From assembly GCF_027595985.1 (NCBI RefSeq), contig NC_073313.1, positions 115,335,552 to 115,399,551 on the forward strand: a DNA stretch of 64,000 nt, written 5' to 3'. A program made the translations under genes and the position numbers. Under the pieces are notes generated by a model that saw only the letters and a program-made list of their open reading frames with translations, did no database searches and was not told the DNA's origin. This stretch comes from Sorex araneus (taxonomy: Eukaryota > Chordata > Mammalia > Eulipotyphla > Soricidae). Shown one piece after another: positions 22,527-33,409 of the stretch. Position 1 is the first letter of the stretch; the number at the start of each line of letters is the position of its first letter.

Positions 22527-22984
22527 CATACAATTCTCAAGAACCCACCAGAGCAGGAAACTCTGCTTTCGTGCTAATATATTCTTTGCCTTCAGGAGGC
22601 CCAAGATCAATTCTTATAATCGATTCCTGTAGTTTTGTAGCTAAGCATAACTCTTATCTAACATCTGATAATTTTTATCACTACACAGAACTCCAGTAGT
22701 TCCTTTTTTAAAAAAAAATCATCTTTTTCATATGAAGGCTTAGCTGGTCCTTTTCATGACAACCATTTATAGACATTGTAATAAACTTGTAAGCCTTTGA
22801 TAGCCTACTTCCAAATTTATTCTAAAATAACTCTAAATGCAGGTATGGAATGGGACCCACCGTTGTCAGAAAATGCCTTTTCTGGGACACAAAGCTTAGA
22901 GTAACTTGAACCTGAGGTATGTTCTGAGGCAGTTAGAACTTTATAGATAATACCAGCTTGGTTATGCAGAACAACATAGAATTA
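22527..22984. other. Unannotated unique stretch
   Basis: No gene or repeat was recognised. Confidence 0.5.
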
Positions 22985-23095
22985 AAAATTACACTTGTGG
23001 AGGGATTGGTGTTTGCACATTGTATGACCGAAACACAATCATGAACAATTTTGTAATGCTCTATCTCACAGTGATTCAATACAATAATAACAACA
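22985..23095 (+). mobile_element. L1 3' terminal fragment
   Basis: Only the last ~100 bases of an L1 remain, from gtggagggattggtgtttg to cacagtgattcaatac. It is a severely 5'-truncated insertion. Confidence 0.8.
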
Positions 23096-23159
23096 ACAAT
23101 GAATTATTATTACAAAAATAAATAAAATTAAAATTAATTAAAATTTAAAAAATAGAAAC

Positions 23160-23317
23160 AGAGAGCTACTATAGTGGTTAAGGTGCTTGCTTTACCTACA
23201 GTCAATACTGATTTGATCCCCTGGCACTACGCAAGGCACTCAGTCTTGCTATAAGTGATTCCTAAGCACAGAGCCATGAGTATTACTGAGGGCTTTGGGT
23301 GTGGCCCTAAAACAAAG
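23160..23317 (+). mobile_element. tRNA SINE, diverged
   Basis: Readable from agctactatagtggttaagg to gggtgtggccctaaaac. It leads directly into a purine microsatellite that probably grew from its A-rich tail. Confidence 0.8.
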
Positions 23318-23420
23318 GAGGAAGAGAAGGAGGAAGAGGAGGAGGAGAATGAGGAGGAGGAGGAGGAGGAGGAGGAGAGGTAGGAGAGAAGGAGAAGACA
23401 GAGAAGGGGGAAAAGGAGAA
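23315..23420. repeat. (GGA)n/(AGG)n purine tract
   Basis: An imperfect trinucleotide purine run at the 3' tail of the SINE. Confidence 0.95.
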
Positions 23421-23669
23421 AAAAATAATTTTGTTCATTTTATACTGCTTAATGCAACAATAACAACAAACCTGACACCCCTCAAAAAATATGTGAAAGG
23501 TAAACACCAAATGTCATAAATGTAAACACAAAATTTCTAAATAAAACATGAACAAGCCAAAGCCAGCAATTATAAGATAATAATTCATGATTAAATTGAT
23601 TAATTTACACAAACTTACGCTGCCACATCTGTGATGTACAGTTCTATTATATACATAGCAAATTTGAGG

Positions 23670-23795
23670 ATTTTTTTGTTTGGTTTTTTGTCTGGGGGCT
23701 ATAACTGGTGCTCAGGATGGCTCCTAGATGTTGGACATCTTATCTAGACTTCCTACATTGCAAAGATGTTCAGCTATCTCTCTGTCACATGATCC
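23670..23795 (-). mobile_element. tRNA SINE remnant
   Basis: The antisense fragments ggggctataactggtgctca and cattgcaaagatgttcagct fit a very decayed SINE. Confidence 0.5.
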
Positions 23796-23855
23796 TTTTA
23801 GCATGTTCCATTTTTCATTTGTCTATTTGTTTGAAGCTTTAAAAATACATCTTTA

Positions 23856-24195
23856 TTTTTATTTTTTTTAGTTTATTTTTAATTAGAGAGTCATCGTGAG
23901 GGTACAGTTACAGATCCATACATCTTTGTGCTCATGTTTCCCCCATACAAAGTTCGATAACACATCCCTTCACCAGTGCCCATTCTCCACCACCAGTAAA
24001 CCCAACATCCCTCCCCCCTCCTCGGTCCCGTCTCCCCCCACCCCACCCTGCCACTATGGCAGGGAACTCCCTTTTGTTCTCTCTCTCTGATTAGGTGTTG
24101 TGGTTTGCAATAAAGGTGTTGAGTGGCCATTGTGTTCAGTCTCTAGTCTGTATTCGGCCCGCATCAACCTTCCCCCACATGACCTCCAACCACAT
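23856..24195 (-). mobile_element. L1 3' UTR insertion
   Basis: A 5'-truncated L1, antisense, with a T-rich left end, the C-rich core at 24010-24050 and gtttgcaataaaggtgttg. It is bracketed by aaaaatacatcttta (23841-23855 and 24196-24210). Confidence 0.95.
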
Positions 24196-24210
24196 AAAAA
24201 TACATCTTTA

Positions 24211-25011
24211 AATCCTATAGCATCTGCTTCCCCACCAAAGTCTTCTCATTCAAACTTGTTTACATAGTAATTTTTTATTTTTCAGATGAACTTTTAAATC
24301 AATTTTATTTCTTCCAAGAAAACTTCAATTATATTTCTATAAAATTATATCTAAATTTATGGATTAATTTGGAGGTGACCTGATATATTAACAAAAAAGC
24401 AGCTCTCTACAGAGCTTTACTTTATCTCTTTATCACTCTGGCTTCATATTTTCTTAATAATCCCTAGAATTCATTAAATCCCAAATATCTTTTTCACATT
24501 TATTTTATTAACTATTTTTTAAAATTTTTCTATTTTGTCTTATTACATTTTCTAGTTGATTAATAGCACTCAATGAAGACAATATTTGTTCAGATTGTCA
24601 TTGATTTACTGTGTTTTCCAAATTTATCTTAAAATAATATCATAACCAAGATGTAAACATGTAAGAGCAGCACACTTTACGTTCATTCTGAATAGCTATG
24701 CATTTTAACATTTGACTCTGTGGGTTAATTGCTTTAATAATAATATATCACACATAAAAACATAATATCTAATAAACCAAACCTTCGAGTACTTTTAATA
24801 GTGCTACCAGACTGACCAAGTATTAGAAATAGTCATAATCAAAACAGTATAATCTGACTATAAAACCATAGAATGTAATAGTTTCAATAGTCATCACACA
24901 TCATGGTTTCATTTCTTCATTCAGCAAGTATTTTAGCAAATAGTATATGTATTGAGTACATATTGTACTTCAAGTGACCAAGGGAACCAAGTTTTTTTTC
25001 CTTTTGTATAG
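24211..25011. other. AT-rich unique stretch
   Basis: About 75% AT. No gene or recognised repeat. Confidence 0.5.
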
Positions 25012-25208
25012 TTTGTCACTGTCATCCCGTTGCTCATCGATTTGTTTGAGCGGGCACCAGTAACATCTCTCATTGAGAGATTTATTGTTACTGTTTTTGG
25101 CACATCCAATACGCCACGGGTAGCTTGCCAGGCTTTCCGAGAGGGGCGGAGGAATCGAACTCGGGTTGGCCGCATGAAAGGCAAAAGCCCAACCTCTGTG
25201 CTATCTAG
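25012..25208 (-). mobile_element. SINE2 (RTE-tailed)
   Basis: Antisense copy. It starts with the RTE tail (gtcactgtcatcccgttgct), passes through gccacgggtagcttgccagg, and ends in a degraded tRNA head (ctctgtgctatctag). The central body is shortened relative to the copy at 35871. Confidence 0.92.
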
Positions 25209-25566
25209 TAGAAGAATCACGAAACCTTTTGTTATGATAAATTTCATGTATCAACTCGGCTAACATTATAGTAGTAGTTCTTTCATCAAATATCAAATAC
25301 CCAGATACTTTTACTCTGAAGGTATATCTAGATGTGTCTAATATCAACAATCACTTAACGTTAAAATAAATAAGCCAGAGTAATATGGTGAAATTCAAAA
25401 TCAGCAATCCCTAAGAATAAAACCAAGGTTAATATAAGAGAAGAAATTCCACCACAATACTACACCATCAAATCCCGCTTAGTTTTCAACCTGTTGATTT
25501 GCCCTAAATATTTGAGACATGTCAGCTCCCAGAACATTATTAGTCAATTCTTCAAATAAACATTTA
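25209..25566. other. Unannotated unique stretch
   Basis: No gene is seen. Confidence 0.5.
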
Positions 25567-25755
25567 TGGGGGCTGGAGTGACAGTACAATGGATACAATG
25601 GATACAAAGGACAGTACAATTCCTTTGCACACAACCAACCATTTTTCAAATTTTAGATCCTTACACGGTTCCCTGAGTTTGCCAAGAGTAATCCCTACAT
25701 GTAGAGCAAGTAGTAAGCCCTGAGCCCAGCTGGTTATGATCCCAAACCCACAAAT
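25567..25755 (+). mobile_element. tRNA SINE with an internal duplication
   Basis: The head gggggctggagtgacagtac is followed by a local repetition of tacaatggatacaatggata. The terminal segment is degraded. Confidence 0.8.
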
Positions 25756-25892
25756 TCAAACAAAAAATATACTTGTGTATATATATATTATAGAGAGGAA
25801 ATATAAAATATAAAATCTTATGTTGGCAGTGAAGTATGCTGTGGGGATTGAAGGATACTGGTTAAGGAAAGTCTCTCTTAAATTACCCTCTA

Positions 25893-26090
25893 GGGGCTGG
25901 AGCGATAGTACAGCAGGTAGGGTGTTTGCCTTGCACATGGCAGACTCCGGTTCAATTCCCAGCATCCAATACGGTCCCCTGAGCAAAGTCAGGAGTAATT
26001 CCTGAATCAAAGCCTGGAGTAACCCATGTGCATTGTCGGTGTTACCCAAAAAGAAAAAAAAATTAAATAAATAAAATGCATTTTTTAAAA
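25893..26090 (+). mobile_element. tRNA SINE
   Basis: Well preserved, including the A box (cgatagtacagcaggtaggg). The duplication aaattaccctcta lies at 25880-25892 and 26091-26103. Confidence 0.95.
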
Positions 26091-26109
26091 AAATTACCCT
26101 CTAAATTGA

Positions 26110-26215
26110 GACTTAGGCCAGGAGGTATCTGAAAGAACTAGAGGGCATGATTTGTTCAATCCCTGACATCACATTTTCCTTAAGTTTTGAGAAGAGTGTT
26201 ACTCCCAAAATACAA
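26110..26215 (+). mobile_element. Degraded SINE
   Basis: Traces of a head (aggccaggaggtatctgaaa) and a B-box area (ttgttcaatccctgacatc). Confidence 0.5.
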
Positions 26216-26256
26216 AAAAATGTAAAAGACAAAAACATCAATAAATTTACTTTTTA

Positions 26257-26634
26257 AAAAAATTTATTGAATCACTGTAAGATAGTTACAAGCTTTCATG
26301 TTTGAGTTACAATCACACAATGATCAAACACTCATCCCTCCACCAGTGCACATTCCCCACCACCAATATCCCCAGTATAACCCCCTTTCCCACCCACCCT
26401 CTGCCTCCATGGCAGACAATATTCCCCATACTCTCTCTCTACTTTTGGGCATTATGGCTTGCAACACAGACACTGAGAGGTCAGCATGTTTGGTCCATTA
26501 TCTACTTTCAGCACGAATACCCCATCCTGACTGATTCCTCCAGCCATCTTTTACTTAGTGATCCCTTCTCTATTCCATCAAGGACAGTAGATACAAGGGC
26601 CAGGAGGATTGCCCCATAGCTGGAAGACTGCTTC
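26257..26634 (-). mobile_element. L1 3' UTR with inverted 5' segment
   Basis: From 26257 to about 26579 the sequence is an antisense L1 3' UTR. At about 26580 it switches to sense L1 3' UTR text (cagtagatacaagggccagg, ending at gactgcttca). This is the layout left by twin priming. About 25 bases of L1 between the two parts are missing at the junction. A clear target-site duplication was not found. Confidence 0.75.
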
Positions 26635-26689
26635 AACAAACTTAAAACCATAAGAAACTAATAAAGAATATTCAGAAAACCAAGGCTGG

Positions 26690-26850
26690 AGTAATAGCAC
26701 AGCAAGTAACTGTCTTGCTTTGCACATGGCTAACCTGTGTTGGATCTCTGGCATTTCATATGGTGCCCCAAGCACTACTAGAAGTGATCCCTGAGCACAG
26801 AGGCGAGTAAGCCCTGTGCACCATTGAGTGTGGTCCGTAAAACAAAAATA
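26690..26850 (+). mobile_element. tRNA SINE, diverged
   Basis: The head aaggctggagtaatagcaca is clear and the body is partly scrambled near 26706-26730. Confidence 0.85.
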
Positions 26851-27282
26851 CTGATAACAATGATCTAGATAAAAATTATACTTCTATACATAGTATATGA
26901 GAGGACTTAACAGTCCTGTTCATTGTGAACACTATCATTTTATTATTAAATCAGCTAGTTTGCTTGACAAAATGTATTATTTTTTTAACTCTCTTTTCTG
27001 TAATTTCCTATCAGGCTAATTTTTTCTTATTATAGTCTACCCATTTGAGTGTTCTCTTAGTTTTTCTAGTTTTTGCAGGTGATTGAATAGTGGTTCCAAG
27101 AGCAATGCTTCATATGTAAAAAGCACTATGTATTGCAGAGGTAGACCTAAGGTATGATCAGTTTCTAACCTATGCCCAATGCAAGAATTCCTCTGATATC
27201 TATTCATAACAAAGTTCAGCTTCAAGTTCAATGTCAGAAGATTAACTGTAACCATTGTTTAACCCAGAAGGAAAAACTTAGG
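26851..27282. other. Unannotated unique stretch
   Basis: No gene or repeat was recognised. Confidence 0.5.
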
Positions 27283-27450
27283 GCTAAAGCAATAGTACCG
27301 TAAGTAGGGCATTTGCCTTACATAAGGACTACCTGGGTTCAATCCCCAGCACCCCATTTAGTCCCCAAAGCCTGCCTGGAGTGATAGCTGGGCATAGAGC
27401 ACCACCAGGAGTAAGCTCATTTCTGGGTGTGTCCCAACTCCTCCCAAATG
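27283..27450 (+). mobile_element. tRNA SINE, diverged
   Basis: From gggctaaagcaatagtacc to a terminus near gggtgtgtcccaactc. Confidence 0.85.
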
Positions 27451-27537
27451 AGCTTTAATCTGAACATAATCTATATTTCATTTGTAGATTCATTCATAAA
27501 TGTATGTAATTCATTCACATTAACAAATGCCAATGAC

Positions 27538-27700
27538 GGGCTAGAGTGACAGTACAGTGGGTAAGGCATTCGCTGTGCAAGTTGCTGACCTAGGTTCAAT
27601 CTCCAGCACCCCAAGACCTGCCAGAAGTGATCCCTGAGTACAGTGCCAGGATTAAGTCCTGAGCACTGCCAGGTATAGCCCTCAACAAGAACAATAAAAC
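27538..27700 (+). mobile_element. tRNA SINE, diverged
   Basis: From gggctagagtgacagtacag to aggtatagccctcaac. Confidence 0.85.
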
Positions 27701-28711
27701 ATTCATGAATTGTACAAAATGAAAAAAACTTCAGACTTTCGCTGAAAAAACTAGTAGCAAAAGATCACAAAGTTTTAATAACTTTCTGTGATTTCTCAGG
27801 GATGAGAGAACACCACAGCAGGAACAGGAACCAGGTTGCTGTAACCAAGTCTATGCTGCTATTTACTAAAAGATGATATTGTTCCCAGAATACTGAGGAA
27901 AAAGAGAAAGACAACTTCACATGAAAGTAGACCTACTTATGCTCCCTCGTAGCATTATAATTAAGGTGCTTGTGACATTCAATGTTAAATTCTAAAGAAT
28001 TCCTTAGGAGACAAATTAAGAAAATTAAATATACTGCTTTTGCATGTTACAGGTATCTGCATAATTAGCCAACACAGATTTAACAGACTTTTGTTTTGTA
28101 GATTCTAATTCCTTAATTATAAAAATGGAAATGACAGCTAAGAATTTGATACAAAAGGGTATGTGAAAAAAATAATTGCATAGCATCAACTGTTTAAAAA
28201 TGTGTCTCTTAACAATTGCTCTCTCTTAACACCTAACATGCCTATCAAAATAGTTAAGTACTTCCTTCCAACATAAAACACTTTCATATGTGATTATCTT
28301 GCTTTTAATACTAAGAAGAAAAACTTGAAGAAAAAATACTCAGGTAAAAGGCACTATTTATCTAATGATAATATTCACTATTCTTTCACAACATGTTTTA
28401 TCACTCTAGTCTGCAATATTAATGGGCAGGAATAGTGGATGGTGATTGTTCTGGCACTGTAAGACATTTTTAGTCTAGAACCAAAAGCAAAAATAAAATT
28501 CTTGTCTTATAGGAAATAAAACAAATTAGAGATGCCTATATTATTTTAGTCATTCTGGTAAGTTGTGTACATCTGAGAAGCAACTGGTCATGGTGCTGAT
28601 AAAAAGAAATATGCTGTTATAATTTTATCATACATTTGATGTGATTATATTATCACGGGTACAGAATGTTTCATCACTCAAAATAATCCCTTGGGTAAGA
28701 TCCTAACTTTT
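27701..28711. other. Unique stretch of ~1 kb
   Basis: No gene, RNA or repeat was recognised. Confidence 0.5.
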
Positions 28712-28717
28712 CGTGGG

Positions 28718-29038
28718 TGTAGGGAGCCATCTTACAGAGCTTGGCTCTTATCGTCTAGTCAAGCGGAGACTGCTTGGGATTCCTGTGATCTTATCATTTC
28801 ACCATTTGTCTCACTAGCCAACAGCCATGCCTGATCGGCATTCTACTACTGTTCCTATGGGGGTCCAAGCATGCATACTATACCACCTCCTCCCAGCAGA
28901 GAGGTATAAGTATTGTAACTGCAGTGAATAAACTCTCTCTCCCTCCTCCTCCTCCTGGCTCTGCGTCTGTTCATTTGGCAGTGTCCCCTCCTTAGCCCCG
29001 CGAAGGGTCCTCCCTGCTGGACAGGACGGGACCCCACA
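28718..29038 (+). mobile_element. Solitary ERV LTR (class II-like)
   Basis: The 321-bp unit begins TGTAGGG and ends CCCCACA, an imperfect inverted terminal pair. It carries a TATA-like gaggtataag (28901-28910) and AATAAA at 28927-28932, followed by a U5-like segment. The flanks cgtggg (28712-28717) and cttggg (29039-29044) match at 5 of 6 bases, the duplication length typical of class II ERVs. No internal viral sequence is attached, so it is a recombined solo LTR. Confidence 0.85.
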
Positions 29039-29044
29039 CTTGGG

Positions 29045-29652
29045 TGTTATATTTTCCTGAAACAATGAATGTGAAATGCTACCAGTAACTATAATGCTTT
29101 ACAATGTTAATGAATTGACATCAAATCCTATTAAAGACATGGATTTAACTTATTCAGCTTAAGCATTATTGAATTCCAAGGCAAGCTCTCTTGGTACTCT
29201 ATTTTATTGTGTATTAAATGCCACAATTTCAAGCAATACTACGTTCAGATTCAAGATAGAAGGCTTCTTGTCAATGCAAATTAGATTATCAGAAGACATA
29301 CATATTAGCTAACTGCTGCCCAATTGACTGAGAAATATATTGAAATGGATATTTAATAATTCAGTCTATCCATGTTATACTGTAATCTTGACACCAAGCC
29401 TTTGTCATCAATTGATAACACCTTTGAATTGTGATCAGCCTAGTTCCATGGAAAGCAGATTCCTAGCCTAACACTGTACCACACTGTGGAACATTTGTTC
29501 AGGTGAAGTAATTTGAGCCATAATGAAGTATATTTAAAAAATGCAAAAATTCACAACAAAGATACCCCTTGAATCAGGTTACTCAATCAATATGTGCTTG
29601 AATATAGCTGAAATTGATACTTTTATGAATCATATTAGCACAACAAAGTATT
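29045..29652. other. Unannotated unique stretch
   Basis: AT-rich flank upstream of the RTE insertion. No gene is seen. Confidence 0.5.
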
Positions 29653-29661
29653 TCATTGTCC

Positions 29662-31900
29662 CCTGGTGAACAGTTCCACAATGAAATTGACCACATCATA
29701 TTCAATCAAAGGTTTTGCCTGACCGATGTCACTGCTGTCCAAAAATTCCAAATGGGATCAGACCACCGTGTCCTTCATGCAAAATTCTACTTCACAGAGC
29801 AGGGAGAAAGGTCTGCAAAGTTTAAGAAGGGAACTGCCAGAATGACCACCAACTGAGAGCTCTTTGGCACTATGGCTGCAACGTGGGAAGATGCCGTCCT
29901 TGACAACATCGACAAGGAATACGATTGACTGGTTCAGCACCTCCATGGCTGCGTGAAAAATGCCAAGAGTGAGAAAGTCACAAACAGATGCCTTCTTTGG
30001 AAACTCTCGAGCTCATTCGTCAATGTGGTTTGGCGTGAGCCTCAGGAAACCACAAGCTAACATCCGAGCTCTCAAAGCTGTGCAGAGAAGCGATAAAGGA
30101 AGACCTCAAAGAGAGAAGAGCAGCAGTGTTGGCTGATGTGGCAGAAGCCAGGAAAAGTGTTCGCAATGCTCCCCTGTCCTTTGCCAACTACAAGACCAAG
30201 ATGACTGTCCTCCGACATCCTGATGGATCTATCACACCTTCTAAAAAGGCAATGGAGAGGATTATTCATGACTTCTACTTGGATCTCTTTGACAGCCATG
30301 TCCACCTGCCCACATACCAAATTCCGCAGAATGAATATGTTATTCCCAATGTCCTCCCTTCCAAAATCTGACATGCCATTTTGTTGGTAAAGACGCATAC
30401 AGCACCTGGTCCAGACAAGGTCAGACCCAAACACCTGAAGAATCTGCTGCCAGTACTCATCAATACACCGGCTCAGCTCTTCACACACTACCTGTCTGAA
30501 TGCAAGTTCCCATCCCACTGGAAAACCAGCAGGACCATTCTGTTGTACAAGAAGGGAAACATCCATGACATCGGCAACTATCGCCCAATCTGCCTGCTGT
30601 CTGTCGTCTACAAGTTGTTCACTCAATTTATCCTGAATAGAATAGGCAGCACACTAGATGAAGGGCAACCATGCGAGCAAGCCGGGTTCCGAAAAGAATT
30701 CAGCACAATTGACCATATCTACACAGTGACTAAACTCATTGATGTTTTGCGAGAGTTCAAGATGCCGCTCTGTCTAACATTCATTGACTTAAAGAAGGCC
30801 TTCGATTCTCTTGAGACTGAAGCGGTCATCGAAGCCCTAGCCAAACAGGGCATTCAAAGTCAGTATATCAAGATACTCTGGGAGCTGTATTACGGATTCA
30901 CCACCAGGATCATTGATGTAAAGAGAGGGGTTCGGCAGGGCCATTCCATTTCACCAAAACTCTTCAATGCCAACCTTGAGAATGTCATGCGATGACTGGA
31001 ATGGGAAGAAATGGGAGTGAAGATAGATGGTCGGCAACTACACCACCTCTGCTTCGCTGATGATATCATTTTCACAAAGCCAAACATTAGTCAATCGGCA
31101 CAAATGCTGGCCAACTTTGATCACGATTGTGGAAAGGTCAGACTGCGGCTGAACCTCAACAAGACGATGCTCATGAAAAATGAACTAGTCCCTCACGCTC
31201 CATTTGCTCTCAATGGAACAAACGTCTCCGAATGCAGCAGCTATGTGTACCTAGGTCGAGAACTCAACATGAGGAATGATTTCGTGCCAGAACTGCGCAG
31301 GAGGAAGACAGCAGCGTGGAAAGCCTTCAAGACCGTCAAAGAGTTTGTTAAGAGGACAAAGAACCTCTAGCTCCGGGCACATCTTTTCGATTCTACTGTT
31401 CTTCCTGCACTAACGTATGCCTCAGAGACCTGGGCCATACACAAACAGTATGAGAACGCTATTCAGGTATCCCTAAGAGGAATCGAAAGAGCTATGCTAG
31501 GAGTAGCACGTCTCACTCAAGTGAGAGAAGGAATCTGGAGTTCCGACCTCCGTCAACTGTCAAGAATCAGAGATGCTGTCTCGTTTGCCAAGACATCAAA
31601 AATCAGATGGGCTGGACATGTAATGCAATTCAGAGACGACCGCTGGACTACAGCTGTTACCGACTAGATTCCACGGGATGTCAGAAGACTGCGTGGCTGC
31701 CCACCAATGAGATGATCAGACTTCTTCTTCAAAACCCTGAATGCACTGTTTGAGGCATTTCCTCTCCTTGAAGGGAGCAGATATTGGGCTACACTGGCAC
31801 GGGACAGGGACAAATGGAGACATTACTGGCACCTGCTCAAGCAAATCAAAGATCACCGGGAAAACAAGTGATACAAATCCTGTTTTACCATTACCATTAG
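29662..31900 (+). mobile_element. RTE-clade LINE, 5'-truncated, readable reverse transcriptase
   Basis: The left end is inside the endonuclease domain (NEIDHIIFNQRF, about 29680-29715, then GSDHRVLHAKF). After a frameshift, a single frame runs from about 30126 to the final stop at 31869-31871 with only five in-frame stops (30369, 30993, 31368, 31665, 31713). It holds the RT motifs NYRPICLLSVVYKL, FIDLKKAFD (30780-30806), GVRQGHSISPKLF and FADD (31053-31064), so both catalytic aspartate motifs survive. The C-terminal part reads ALTYASETWA, SKIRWAGHVM and LARDRDKWRHYW. It ends in a short (gtgatac)-type tail. The flanks tcattgtcc (29653-29661 and 31901-31909) are a plausible duplication. The protein resembles RTE elements abundant in strongylid nematodes, which I recall from memory, and not bovine BovB. 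It is not functional as it stands. Confidence 0.93.
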
Positions 31901-31909
31901 TCATTGTCC

Positions 31910-32335
31910 TCTAGACCTTCAGTATTCCTAATGCCCAGTTCAAGAGATATTCTTTATTGTATGTATATCTCTAGTATGGATAAAATTTCATTAAGTGAAT
32001 TTATTATATTACTCCTTGATTTATCAAGCACTTATTACATACTCACACATACACATACACACATGTCAGGTAGACTTTTCTGCACTGCAGAAATAGATAT
32101 ACAGGAAAGACTTACCTTACAATGATAAAACAGTCACAGAATTTATTCTATAACATGTTAGCATTGAGGTAAATGTAAGAACCAGGCCCAATAGTAATTT
32201 AAAAGGATAAGGTGTTTTTTATATACACATAAGGTAAATATGTAGGTCACTTGGAGAGCAGGTTTTCTTGATTGATCATACCAACAGCCAGATATCTTTT
32301 TTTGACCATTTGACATATTTTAATTGCATATTTGA
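31910..32335. other. Unique stretch with a short CA-rich run
   Basis: A cacacatacacatacacaca run near 32043-32063. No gene is seen. Confidence 0.5.
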
Positions 32336-32965
32336 CATATTTTTAAATTTATTTATTTTATTAGTGAATCACTGTGAGGTACAGTTACATATTTACAAAC
32401 TTTTGTGTTTCCGTTTCAGTCATACAATGATGGAATACCCATCCCTCCACCAGTGCCCATTCTCCACCAACAATGATCTCAGGATCTCTCCCACCACCCC
32501 CATCCCTTCCCTCCCACCCCCCATATTTGGTCTATAGTCCACTTTCAGTATGCATCTCCCAACCCGTGCGGGTCCTCCCAATACCCTTTACTTAGTGTTA
32601 CCTTCTCTATCTGAGCTGCCTCTTCCTCCAGCATGTGAAGCTGGCTTCCAACCCATAGGGCAAACCTCCTGAACCTTATCTCTACTATTCTTGGGTGTTA
32701 GTTTCCTATTCTGTTACTTTATATTCCACAAATAAGTGCAATACGTCTATGTATGTCCCTCTATTTCTGACTCATTTTACTTAACATGATTCTTTCCATG
32801 TCAATCCACTTATACGCAAATTTCATGACTTCATCTTTTCTAAGAGCTGCATAGTATTCCATTGCATAGATGTACCAAAGTTTCTTTAACCAGTCATCTC
32901 TTCTTAAGCACGTAGGTTTTTTCCAGATTCTGGCTATTGCAAACAGTGCAGTGATGAACATACAG
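32336..32965 (-). mobile_element. L1 3' end (ORF2 C-terminus and 3' UTR)
   Basis: The antisense 3' UTR with its C-rich core (32488-32525) passes into the ORF2 end. On the minus strand it reads IARIWKKPTCLRRDDWLKKL (about 32935-32870) and WYIYAMEYYAALR. It is truncated near 32965. Confidence 0.92.
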
Positions 32966-33393
32966 CTGGATGTCTTAGTTTAATGAGGATAACATTTCTA
33001 GGAAAGTAAGGTCCCTTTGTTAACAAGAAACATGATTTCTGAACTACCAACATTTGGCTAAATGTTCAACCCACCTGATATATCTCATGCACCAGATGTT
33101 CGAGTGTTGTGGAGTTTTCAGTTTTGTATTATGAATTTAATAAAATCTGGGTTTGGGACTAATAAGTGAGAATAGAAAAAATTCTATAATAGTTGATGCT
33201 ATTAAATAGAAAATTCTGTAAAAAGGATTATTAGGGTCTTGCAATATATAGAACAAGTAAGAAAAGATCCTGCATAATGTTCTCTTGTTCTGCTTCAGTA
33301 CCATTTAATTCTGCTTTCTGGTAGGAAGATAACCTATTTTGAACTAAGGGGATCAGTTCTGGGCCAGCAGGGCTTTGAAATTTGATACAGGCA
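32966..33393. other. Unannotated unique stretch
   Basis: No gene or repeat was recognised. Confidence 0.5.
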
Positions 33394-33409
33394 AGTGATG
33401 ACAATTTTT

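Noticed and set aside
30072-30626. A 184-codon minus-strand open frame
   Set aside because: It is the shadow of the RTE reverse transcriptase frame on the opposite strand.
29662-31900. Calling the RTE element BovB
   Set aside because: The C-terminal sequence and the 3' tail differ from what I know of BovB, while the SINE partner also differs from Bov-tA.
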